Source of the DNA: Corythucha ciliata
Lineage: Eukaryota; Arthropoda; Insecta; Hemiptera; Tingidae
Assembly (NCBI GenBank): GCA_038030265.1
Contig: CM075940.1
Location: forward strand, 28,434,940-28,498,939
Length of the DNA stretch: 64,000 bases
Direction of reading: 5' to 3'
Under the pieces are notes generated by a model that saw only the letters and a program-made list of their open reading frames with translations, was not told where the DNA came from and did not search any database. This document shows positions 22,421 to 31,490 of the stretch, one piece after another; positions within the stretch are counted from its first letter, which is position 1; the number at the start of each line of letters is the position of its first letter. Both the position numbers and the translations under genes were made by a program.

Positions 22421-25400
22421 TTTTGGAGCTTTGTGTAAGGGTTTTGTCTAATCCATGGAATCACGTTGTAATGTGCGTCAGAAGTTTACAAAATAAAATC
22501 TTACTGGCGATACTATACAAAATTTTACAATATGACGTGAACAATTATATTTGATATCACGAACTTGTTTTTGCATGAACTCCTTGAAGATCACCCAATG
22601 TTGGTTAAGTGGGGAGGGCACGCTTGGCAGCACTATTTTTCACGTAAAATAAATTTAACAAAACAAGGCACAATGCCTTGTTCATCATCAACCAGACTCA
22701 CGAACAGTCACTTTGCTCTACAAACAACCACCGTCATAATTTTGATCGAACTCTCCCGAGGTAACAACTTTCAATAGACATTGTTCCCAGGGCACTTTCA
22801 AAACATGTTCAAAGCTCGTCTCCCTCATCTTGCCAACACTAAAGATTCGCCCAGTCATCCCCAGTGAGTGATGAAAAGCCGGGATTCGAGACTCCCAGCC
22901 ATCTGTCGAGGTCAATTAATTCCCGACGAAATGTGTGACTTTGAAGAAAAAAAATATTTCAGGAACGAGACCGACGATAAATACTTTAATGTATAGGGGA
23001 GGGGTAAAAACTTGTGTAGGTAGGATATTTCCTCTGTAAAATAAACTCAACCGCTCTACAAAAACAAGGAGAAGACTGTGTGGTTTTTTGTGTGTGGGCC
23101 ATTCACCAACAGGAAAATGATATTGAAAATTACTAACTAAAACTTTGCAGAGGGCATTTTTTTTTTTTTTTTTTTCCTTTTTCCCCTCGAGGTGCATTTT
23201 TCCCTATTATCAATCATATAATGCTGATGCATCGATGTACGACTATATCGATTTATTCTGATTCCGCATCATCATTCTACACAGGGACAAGTTGTATCAC
23301 GTTTATTTAGTCAAAGCAATGTATTACAGTCCACAACTAGGGCTGCATTGGGAATAGTGTTTACTTCACAAAGTTTTTTTTTCTTCTTCTTCTTTTCTCC
23401 ATTGAAATTTTCATCGAAACGCGACAGACGTCAAAACGTTCCCAAGGGGCCAGGACTAAGATATTTTCATGCCAACCATTGATTTTTAGCTATTTCCGCC
23501 CTAAAACTAAAACGTTTCTGATATTTCTATAGGTACATTTCCCTGAATTTCTATGTTTCAAGCTCTGACATGGAGAATAATGGGATTCGGTCGAGTAAGC
23601 AATGTATTGCGTTCAGGACGAAATGAAGATTGGCTATACAGAGTCTGAGGCGATCAGCTTTAATGAAAATGCTTCGTGATGTGCGGGAGGTGAAATGAGG
23701 TGGAGGAGGGCTTTACCAAACTCCAATAGTGCAAAGAGTTTGACTTCAAATAGCCAGGTCATTTTGACCGGAAAACGTCAATTCGGGGTCCGTGAAAACT
23801 GAGATTTTTTAATCTTGTTTTCCTCATAACGAGGACAACTTTTTAGCACTGCAATGGGCAGCATCAGGATTCAGTTGCGCAGTGCAATCAACATTTTTGG
23901 CGATGCAAAAAAAAAAAAAAAAAACCCTGTCGTCGGGTCTCCAGTGTAATAATAAGGAGCGCTTTTCTCTTTGGATATATCGTATCCAAACACGCTCTTC
24001 ATACTTCTTATTCTTCTCCACTAAGCAGGAATTATAAGAGAGGGGGCAGGGGAGGCAGTCGAAGAGTTTGATTTCACAGCCTCTTCCTAGACCTCGGATT
24101 AGGTGCATGAACAACCTAACAACTATAAGGCTACGGAATGGGGAAGAAGCTACGCCTTAAAGTATAAAGTTACATTCTATACCTTGTATACAAAATACAT
24201 CTCTCTGCTGGGTCTCAGATTTCAATTGACCAGTTGGTCTTCGTATTTCTCAGAAAATCGGAAGGCATTATGCCGTCCGTGTGGTTTCCTCGAATGGTCC
24301 CTTTACTCACGACGTTCGATATTGATGTATACGACGGAGTTTGCGTCATGGACCCCTATCTTTAAATTTTGCGAACGCTGTTCTTTCAAGTACTTTTCAA
24401 CGAAGAGAAAACAAAAATAAAACTTTTAACGTGAGATAATTCGATTAACTCATTTGAACGCCGGGTGACATGGTTATACTAGTGAAATCCCTAAACTGGT
24501 ATAGAAAGCAAGTCGAAAGACTACATTGATAAAATATTCGATTTTGGGGAAAAATATTACGGCAGTTAGTGATTATAGCCACGTAGGTCTAAACATTGAA
24601 TAATCAGGTTGCGTTGGCTGATGCGTGAGGGGACGAGAGAAGGTGTGTTGGCGTAAAAGCGATTTGACATTCTCATTGCAATGAAAATTCATTTTCAATT
24701 CACCGTGGAGCATGTGAATGTGCTGTGTAAACAATAATTTTCATGCATTTGCTAATGAGGTTTGTGATAATTTTTCGAAAATCAATAACGGGAAATTAGC
24801 GTTTGGAAACAGGTGTTCTCTGTAAGACCGAAACAGCTCTCCAGAAAATTATTGCCAGCATTAGCGGCGTACGTGGCTTGCAGCGGTATTTTCTTTTAAT
24901 GCACTGGAGCGTATGACAAACATCTTTTTCATGGGGTTATTTCACTCCCTTGGTAGGTGGAGGGGTGGGGGTTCTTTTTCACCCCATTGCTATACGTGCG
25001 GTCCTGGTATACGCGCTCGGAAAATGAATGATTCAAACTGTAATATCAATTTTATGAAAATTAAAACGATTCAAATTAATTAAATTGTCTTACGTTTAAC
25101 GGAAAGCACAAATCATGGTACCGTTCAATCGCTTGTAAGGAATCTCAATTTCCGGCCTTAAAAACAATATAGAGAGCTTTACGTGGATGTAGGGTTTGAG
25201 TATGGGACCGTGAGGCTGAGGTGGAGTCCGGAAGTATGGTTGTATGAACGAGCCAAATGTGGTTAAAATAGCAAATATTTTGATTGTAATATCAATTCAG
25301 ATATATCAAATTCTCGATATTCTAATTGAATCGCACTGACACGTACATCCACTGCTTTAAAACAAATGACTGTATCACATTACGGGAACACCTGTAATAA

Positions 25401-26959
25401 AAACATATTGTGTATAATTATGATTAATTTCTAAAGCTAAAAATTAAAAAAGCAGCGGGCGGGAAACTCGAAAATGTATTACTTTTCATATTTCTGTTTT
25501 TAAAAGGAAAAAGTAATAATCCCCGTATGCTAGCAACTCTTATTACAGAATATAGGACAGAAGAGCCCCCAATACACAGCCACTCAGTTTTGTGAAAAGA
25601 GGTGGGTCTGTGGTTGTGTCTAGGATGGAGCGGTGGTGGTGGGGGATTCAGTTGTATATTCAACTGATTGGAGCAAAAGAACGTGTGAGTCGGAGAGTCT
25701 ACAGAAAGTTGTTATTCATTTCGTCTATATGAAAGTATAGCAGTAAGTTTTTTCATACTCTGAAACGTACATTTTGGAGAAAAGGGAATTTATCATGAAT
25801 GGAAAAAGCTAGCAGGGGGCAAAAGTTGTTTTTTTTTCTCCATGTTCTCCACGAAGCACGGTAGTTTTTGATGCAAACATTTATTTTACTCGTTAACTAT
25901 TTATTTGAATTTTCATCACGCCCAATGTACCTACAGGCCAAATAGCGTCTGAAAGACCAGGGAAGTTACACTCCCCCCTCCAACACGGGGCAAGTGATAG
26001 GGCTACCTAGGTACTTTTTACCAAGATACGATACTTTTCTGTGCCGCGCTACTTACTTATAGGTTTTTCATTTTCTGTATCAGTATACGAGTACCTCTAG
26101 GTGCCTAATAGATACATTGAATCCGCCCGATTGGACAGTGCAAATTAATTCGAAACGAAGCAAGGGCGTCGCTACTTCGCCTACCGTGCCAAGAGAGGGC
26201 AGTCTGACCTTTTTGGTATGGGGAAGAGGGTTGGAATCGCACCCCTTTCACTGAAACGACTTCACAATATACATCGCCCGTTGAAATTATAAATTGAAGT
26301 TGATATAAGTTGAAACTCCCAATCAGCTCAACACGGAATCGGAAGAATAGTCAGATTCTAAGGTGTGACCACCAAACCACGTGACTAAATCAGATTTTCA
26401 GGTTCCAGTGTTAAATATTTGAACGCACATTATACAGATCGGCCACAATTGATCGTTTCCAGTCCATATTAGTCGAAGGGTGCGTTGAAATTCACAGTTT
26501 CACACGTTAACGACCAGTTTCCCTGGGAATCTGTTGATTTCTGATGCTTTAAGACCATCATGGTGCCGGGTCAACAAAATACATAGGGGGGGGGGGAGTC
26601 CAAAGTTCCATGGGCTTTAGTTTAGGGGGGGATTCGAGACCGGCTCGAAGCAAGCAACGCTACCAGAAAGTATGTCCTGAGCCGGATAGACGGTACCTAA
26701 GTAAACAGTTTTACCCTATTACGATTTATGTTGGTACCTATACCTAGTAGAGGCTAAAAGAAAGCCTTGCAACAGCTACTGGGTGAACCAGCAAGGCATG
26801 AAATTTCCAGTAAACTGTCCGAGTCAGCAGTTTCCGGAACTTTCAGTGGGCTAGAAAAGAGAATTGCCGGGCCCAATTTCGGTGATTAGTAATCAGTTAC
26901 TGTACCCAGTAGTTAGCTTATGAGGTGAAACATCTATACTTGAACACGTTTACGTCAAC
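22421..26959. other. Long stretch without recognisable genes
   Basis: About 4.5 kb of AT-rich DNA with poly-T near 23158-23177 and poly-A near 23908-23925. The longest frames (for example 24103-24420 and 23824-24114) show no domains. No RNA gene or bounded repeat recognised. Confidence 0.45.
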
Positions 26960-27268
26960 CAATCCGTCGCAATTCCTTTATATGTCCGGCAATTAGTGAA
27001 TTACTTGCGTTTAGAAGACTCTTCTCTACGAACAATTAGGGGATTACTCCCCCCCCCCCTTACCACATCACCTTATTCACAACTGTGAATTCGAGGGAGT
27101 GGGGAGGCTGAAAATAAATTAATTAATCTTTAAATTAAATACTTACTATTCTTTACTTGTTTTGAGTTCCGAGAAAAAATTGCTCCCCAGGTGGGATTCG
27201 AACCCAAGACCTCCTAGTTTCGCGCCAGATGCTCTAACCGACTGAGCTATCCCGGGAGTCCACGCAAA
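26960..27268 (-). repeat. tRNA-headed SINE, copy 2
   Basis: On the minus strand the head has A box TAGCTCAGTCGG (27239-27250) and B box GGTTCGAATCC (27194-27204), with the same CGCGAAA anticodon loop lacking U33 as copy 1. The body follows in the same order as at 6425-6700: TCTCGGAACTCAAAACAAG, an AT-rich stretch, then CCTCCCCACTCCCTCG and a tail ending near TATAAAGGAATTG. The shared loop and body make this the same SINE family. Confidence 0.75.
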
Positions 27269-27342
27269 GAGCGAATTCACCCAGGAGAAATCCCCTCTCG
27301 GAACTCAAACTGCTCCTATTGGGTCAGTGCATGGCATATACG

Positions 27343-27520
27343 TCACAATTCCTTTATATGTCCGGCAATTAGTGAATTACTTACGTTTAGAAGACCCTTT
27401 TCTACGGACAGTTAGTGGATTAATCCCCTCCTCACCGCACCACCATAGTCACAACTGTGAACTCGAGGGAGTGGGGAGGCTGAAAATAAATAAATTAATC
27501 TTTAAATTAAATACTAATAA
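27343..27520 (-). repeat. SINE body, second partial copy (376-bp offset)
   Basis: Repeats the non-tRNA part of the adjacent SINE with a fixed offset of 376 bp (for example AATTCCTTTATATGTCCGG at 26971 and 27347). The tRNA head is missing at its expected place. It may come from a tandem duplication or from two overlapping insertions. Differences between copies are mostly transitions in the G/C tracts. Confidence 0.65.
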
Positions 27521-27682
27521 ATTAAATAAGTTGAGGGGAAAATTAAGTATTCGGAAAGCCAAGGAATCTCTTTCTTTAGTTTCAGAGGTGTCGCAGAGGC
27601 TACTCAAAAAGACCCAGTTCTACCAGGTTTTCGTTTTGTTCCGGTTCGTTTTGATCCGGTGCCAGAGGTGGCATATGATAGG

Positions 27683-27860
27683 GACACCGGTTTTGCACGC
27701 CTGGAACTGGCCCAACGCGTCTGGTTATCCGCACCCCGCTCCACGTCAGCCATACTCACTGGCCAGAATGAGCATGTTACCGGTATGGACCGCTTGGCGG
27801 TGGGGAGTTTTACAGGTGGTCCTATCGGGTGCGGAGAGATACGCGTAATATATCAGTGTC
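27683..27860 (+). repeat. Dispersed GC-rich repeat, copy 2 of 3
   Basis: The core GTTACCGGTATGGACCGC plus TTGGCGGTG (27777-27803) is identical or nearly so to 56192-56218. Flanks also align: GGTTATCC, CCCCGCTCC and GTCAGCCAT here against GGTTATCC, CCCCACTCC and GTCATGCC there. It sits just upstream of the Gypsy remnant. No coding role is apparent. Confidence 0.55.
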
Positions 27861-27944
27861 GTTGGTGTTGGTGTCGACTTGGAGAGTTACTCAGACTCGC
27901 TGTCTGCCAGTTCTACCAGTTGTGATCCAATGTATATGAAGCGG

Positions 27945-28091
27945 GTGGGTAAATGTTGATCGATTGAGCCCCTGAACTCAAGTCTTATTTTAGAACATGT
28001 AAATCACTCAGTGTAGAACAAGATGGTCTGTTGTACGGCAACAGGGTAGTAATTCCGGTGGTCTTGAGACAGCGCGTGTTAGACCTACCAC
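27945..28091 (+). pseudogene. Gypsy pol fragment: RNase H tail and integrase N-terminus
   Basis: Starts with a VNVDRLS-like end of RNase H, then a stop, then QDGLLYGNRVVIPVVLRQR, which matches the segment that precedes the His-His-Cys-Cys zinc finger of Gypsy integrases. The reading breaks at the transposon insertion at 28092 and resumes at 30848. Stops and frame changes show it is not functional. Compare the complete version at 52990-53160 in the second Gypsy element. Confidence 0.7.
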
Positions 28092-28169
28092 CAGTCCCGG
28101 CCTTAGACATTATGCGCCCCCGGGCGAATCTTTCACCAGCGCCCCTATGAAGTCACCGTTCAGAATAAG

Positions 28170-29345
28170 CCACGATTTGGCGTTTCCTCCACGTTGACCG
28201 CGAATTGGGGTTTTTCAAAACTTCAGCGTTCCTCTTAATTTCGTCGATGAATTAGATATTTTTCTCCATTTTAGTCGTGAATAAGCGATTTCTCTCCAAT
28301 TTTAGCCACAATTTATCGATTTTCTCAATTTATGCCAAAAATTAGCGCTTTTTGCTAATTGGCCACGAAGTTGCCTCGGGATGCCACGGCTCTTTGAATT
28401 AGCGATTTTTTCTCAATTTAACTCCCAATTAGCCATTTATCTTGATTTTAACCACACATTTGCGTTTTTTCTCATTTTAGCTGCTAAAATTATAGATTTT
28501 GTCTACATTTCAGTCACAAACTAGAGTTCTTCCCCAATTTTCGTCGCGAATTACCTAGATTTTTTTCTGAATGTTGACATGGATTTGCGAAATTTTTCTT
28601 TTTCTGGCACTCAGTTACCTTCAGAAGCCGCGAATTTGACGTTTTCTCCATTTAAACAGCGAATTAGCGTTTTCCCCCCTTCAACGTTTCTTCTCAATTT
28701 TATCGATTTTTCGATCGATTTTTCAGCGTTAAAATTGTTAGCAGAAGCTTATGCTACGAGGGTTAGTAAGTAAAAGCAAAAAATCGTAGCCATGAGAGCC
28801 TACGTTGTCAGTCTTTCCTCGTCGAGGTGTTTCATCGACGGACCGGTTTCGGCTGCTTGCCATCTTTAGCGTCGATTATCCAGCTCGACGAGGAAAGAAT
28901 GACGACTTAGGCTCCTGCGGCTACGATTATTCGCATGCATTTTTTACCGGGTTTTCTTAATTTTTGCAGTGAATTCGTGTTTTTCCTAATTTTAACCGCT
29001 AATGAGCCATTTTTCTCAATTTAAGCCATAAATTAGCACTTTTTCCTAAATTTAGCTTCAAATTTAGAAATGTTTTCGCTTTTAGCTATAATTTAAGCCG
29101 CCTTCACATGCAAGCTTTAAAAAGCTGAGCTGTGGGCATCAACCAATCAGAGCGCTCCGAGTGCACAGTGGCATTAGAGCTTTTTCTCAGTTTGAGCCAC
29201 GAACTTCAGAAGCCAACAATTGTCGTTTCTATACTTTTAGCCTGTAACTAGCACTTTTTCTGTACTTTATCCGCGGAAGCTTTAAGGAAACTTTAGCCGC
29301 GAAGTAGCAAGTCGCTAAGTATTTTTCTTAATTTTAGCCGCCATT
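28170..29345 (-). repeat. Type A array, left half of hAT-like element
   Basis: Degenerate units reading CTCAATTTTAGCCGC and TTAGCGTTTTT. It is interrupted by the MITE at 28767-28945 and by about 90 bp of other sequence near 29095-29185. Orientation is opposite to the array at 29900-30700 in the same element. Confidence 0.7.
28767..28945. mobile_element. Small MITE with ~55-bp inverted repeats
   Basis: Arms share ATCGTAGCC, GAGCCTA-GT, GTC-TTCTTTCCTCGTCGAG and complements, around a loop of about 60 bp. The MITE at 43037-43126 has the same order: GTCGTAGCCGTAGGAGC, then TCTTTCCTCGT. It lies inside the left array of the hAT-like element and is therefore younger than that array. TSD not resolved. 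Confidence 0.65.
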
Positions 29346-29595
29346 GGAACTTTGCAGGTGGTCAGCAAGGATGTAGCTGAATATTCGATTTAACCTACAT
29401 CTATTCACATCTATTCTGAAGGCTCAATTTGAGAGAAAATGGGGCCTTCCTGGGGTAAGTTCGCGTCTAAGATAGAGAAAATGCGGTGCTCCCCAGTTGT
29501 TTAGGTCCTTAAGCGCATAAAGACGAGAAGGCGTACTAATAAAAATTGAGACGTGGCCCGGTTTTTGCTTTTCTGCAAGCGCTAAAAAAAAAGGC

Positions 29596-29800
29596 GCTCT
29601 TCGATGGTGTAATGGATACAATGCTCGCTTCGCAACTCAGCGGGCATGGGTTCGAATCCAGCCATTGCCCGTGACACGGCACACTCGGCTTCGTGTGGGC
29701 GTTTCCGGCGGTGTGCGTTCGACAAAACGCGCACCGACCGAAACGCCCACGTAGTACGGGTGTGAAGTGCACAGTTAGATCTGGGTATGGCGTAGAAGTC
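29596..29800 (+). repeat. Second tRNA-like SINE family, remnant
   Basis: A box TGGTGTAATGG (29611-29621) and B box GGGTTCGAATCC (29655-29666) in tRNA spacing, with a strong stem TGCTCGCT/AGCGGGCA between them. The T stem is degenerate, so it is not a functional tRNA. Downstream, 29695-29750 forms a hairpin with arms GTGGGCGTTTC and GAAACGCCCAC plus inner GGTGTGCGTT/AACGCGCACC. It differs from the SINE at 6425 in both boxes and body. Confidence 0.6.
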
Positions 29801-29899
29801 CAATGGAGGCTTAGGCGCCTGCCCTGCCGCCCCCCTCCCCCCAAAAGCACTAATAAGCAAAAAAGGCTTAGAAAAAGCAAGAAAACCGCCGCTATACGG

Positions 29900-30705
29900 C
29901 TGTAAAATTCGGGGCTGAAAATGAGAAAAAATGTAAATTCGCAACTGAAATTGAAAAAAAATGAAAAGCCACTAATTCACAGCTAATTTTTCGAAAAATG
30001 CTATTTTACGAGTGAAGAGAAGAATGGATAAAGCTGAAAAAATCTGGACAAACGGTAATCCACGGCAAAAATTGACAACAATTGGTAATTCACTAATGAA
30101 ATTTACAAAAGTGCTATTAACGGCTAAACGTGGAACAGTCCTATTTCGCGGATGCAGCTGAAAAGATTCGGTAATTAATTAGCGGATAAAATCAGGAAAA
30201 ATCCGATAATTTTAGCGGATAAATTCTAGAAAAAACGTTAATTCGCAAATTGTAAAATAAATAAAAAAAACTGTTAATTCTCGGCTAAAATCGAGAAAAA
30301 CGCCAGTTCCCGACTAAAATTTAGTAATAACGCTGTCTCGCGGGTAAAATTTAGGAAAACAGAAATCCGTTGTTTCTGAAGGCAATTTCGGGGCTAAAAT
30401 TAAGAGAAAGCGGTACATAGCTAAAAGTTTTGAAAAAATTGTCAATACCGGGGCAAAAATAGCTCAAACACCGCTAATCTGCGGCTAATATTGAGAAAAA
30501 TCACTAATTAGTGCGGCTGAAATTAACGTAAAACGCTATACTTGAAGCTCAAAGTGAGAAAAATTGCTTATTCACTGAAAAGGTAAAAATCACTAATTTT
30601 CTGCAAAAATCGAGGAAAACTTAAATTCATGGCAAAAATTGAGAAAAATCGCTAACATGGGATAAAAACGCTACTTCGCGGCAAAAATTGAATTAAATTT
30701 TTGGC
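29900..30705 (+). repeat. Type A array, right half of hAT-like element
   Basis: Degenerate 29-30-bp units built on GGCTAAAATTGAGAAAAA and CGCTAATTCGC. It is the mirror of 28170-29345, so the element could fold into an imperfect stem of about 0.8-1.1 kb. Confidence 0.7.
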
Positions 30706-30847
30706 TATGCTATTTTATAGTTTTGAAATATTCGTAAATCAAATGCTCTTCTTAGGTCATCCCCCCCCCTCATTTCGCTGGACGCGCCCCTTAGGGCACA
30801 GCGCCCCCGGGCGGTCGCCCAGCTCGCCCCCCTTAAAGCCGGCACTA

Positions 30848-31219
30848 CCTACCACCAACATCCGGGAACAGTACGAACAAAGTTATTAGCGCGATCCTTT
30901 GTATGGTGGCCTCTTTGGTTGGTTGGTTACGTACCATGTTATACGTAACCACGTACGTACCATGCATACGTAACCATGTTATGGTGGTTAAGGACCAAGA
31001 CGGTAAAATCAGAAAAGTGGATCTAAACCAATTGAAACGAAGTTGGTTGCCGGATCATCAGCGCCGCTCAATGTGGATCTCACGCCTTTACCAATTCCTA
31101 CCACCAGTCCTGTCAATGCAACCACAAGTCAAGATCTGTCTCAGAATGCACCGACTGACATTGTAATTCCTCGCCATTCTGTAAGATTTCGTGTTCCTCC
31201 CGATAGATATTCCCCTTGA
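30848..31219 (+). pseudogene. Gypsy integrase zinc-region end and pol C-terminus
   Basis: Resumes at the insertion point with YHQHPGTVRTKLLARSFVWW, the His-x3-His half of the integrase zinc finger and its following helix. It then jumps in another frame to VVKDQDGKIRKVDLNQLK, typical of the GPY-like tail behind the integrase core. A Ser/Pro-rich tail ends VPPDRYSP with the stop at 31217-31219. The DDE core between these is missing, so an internal deletion of several hundred codons is implied. Confidence 0.7.
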
Positions 31220-31305
31220 TTGTTTGGTTTTAAGTTCTTTCTTTGCTCCGTTTCAGTTATTTGAACCTATTTAATTTTGTATGTTATTCTCATTGTATTC
31301 TTTTT

Positions 31306-31320
31306 CAAAGGGGGGAATGA
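31306..31320 (+). promoter_or_regulatory. Polypurine tract of the Gypsy remnant
   Basis: CAAAGGGGGGAATGA lies directly before the LTR. In Ty3/Gypsy elements such a tract primes plus-strand DNA synthesis. Confidence 0.7.
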
Positions 31321-31490
31321 TGTTGTGACGCCAGCAGTTGAAACGCGCGCTTGAAGTGTAACCTTCCGCGTCGTCTTCGTTATTATAATCTCTGATACTC
31401 GAGCTCTGTTTTCTGTTTGCTTTGTATCCGAAGTTTGCTCTCTAATAAACTAAATTTGTTCCGGTTTCTATCCTCGCCTCATACATAACA
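31321..31490 (+). repeat. 3' LTR of the Gypsy remnant (170 bp)
   Basis: Starts TGTTGTGACGCC and ends ATACATAACA, giving TGTT/AACA terminal inversions. An AATAAA-type polyadenylation word lies at about 31443. No 5' partner LTR is present in the window. Confidence 0.7.

Larger units (their letters stand above)
28092..30847. mobile_element. Non-autonomous hAT-like element with inverted ~30-bp arrays
   Basis: A 2756-bp insertion flanked by the 8-bp duplication CCTACCAC (28084-28091 and 30848-30855). Ends are CAGTCCCGGCCTTA and the complement of TAGTGCCGGCTTTA, followed on both sides by GCGCCCCCGGGCG. An 8-bp duplication and CAG-type ends are hAT hallmarks. The left half carries the type A array in left orientation, the right half the same array in right orientation, and a tRNA-like SINE lies between them. 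No transposase frame exists, so movement would need a helper. The uninterrupted Gypsy reading frame across the insertion point confirms the boundaries. It holds a nested MITE at 28767-28945. Confidence 0.8.
27945..31490 (+). mobile_element. Ty3/Gypsy remnant with 3' LTR, split by a hAT-like insertion
   Basis: Plus-strand remains of a Gypsy element: the end of RNase H and the integrase zinc region (27945-28091), a 2756-bp insertion, then the rest of that region, the polyprotein C-terminus (to 31219), a polypurine tract and a 170-bp LTR ending at 31490. The 5' LTR, gag, protease, RT and the integrase catalytic core are absent. It is older than the hAT-like insertion, which duplicated 8 bp of it. 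Confidence 0.75.

Noticed and set aside
24103..24420. 105-codon plus frame
   Set aside because: No domain, signal or homologous motif; length is within chance for this composition.
27327..27848. 173-codon plus-strand gene
   Set aside because: Crosses the SINE body and the GC-rich dispersed repeat; no consistent coding signal.
29596..29672. Second tRNA gene
   Set aside because: Boxes present, but T stem and acceptor stem do not pair. Treated as a SINE head.
29805..29826. Another hAT-like end (GGCTTAGGCGCCTGCCCTG)
   Set aside because: Resembles a CAGGGCAGGCGCC start in reverse, but no partner or duplication was found and C-rich DNA follows.
29536..29944. Overlapping 114- and 120-codon minus frames
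   Set aside because: They run antisense through the tRNA-like SINE and its GC-rich hairpin.
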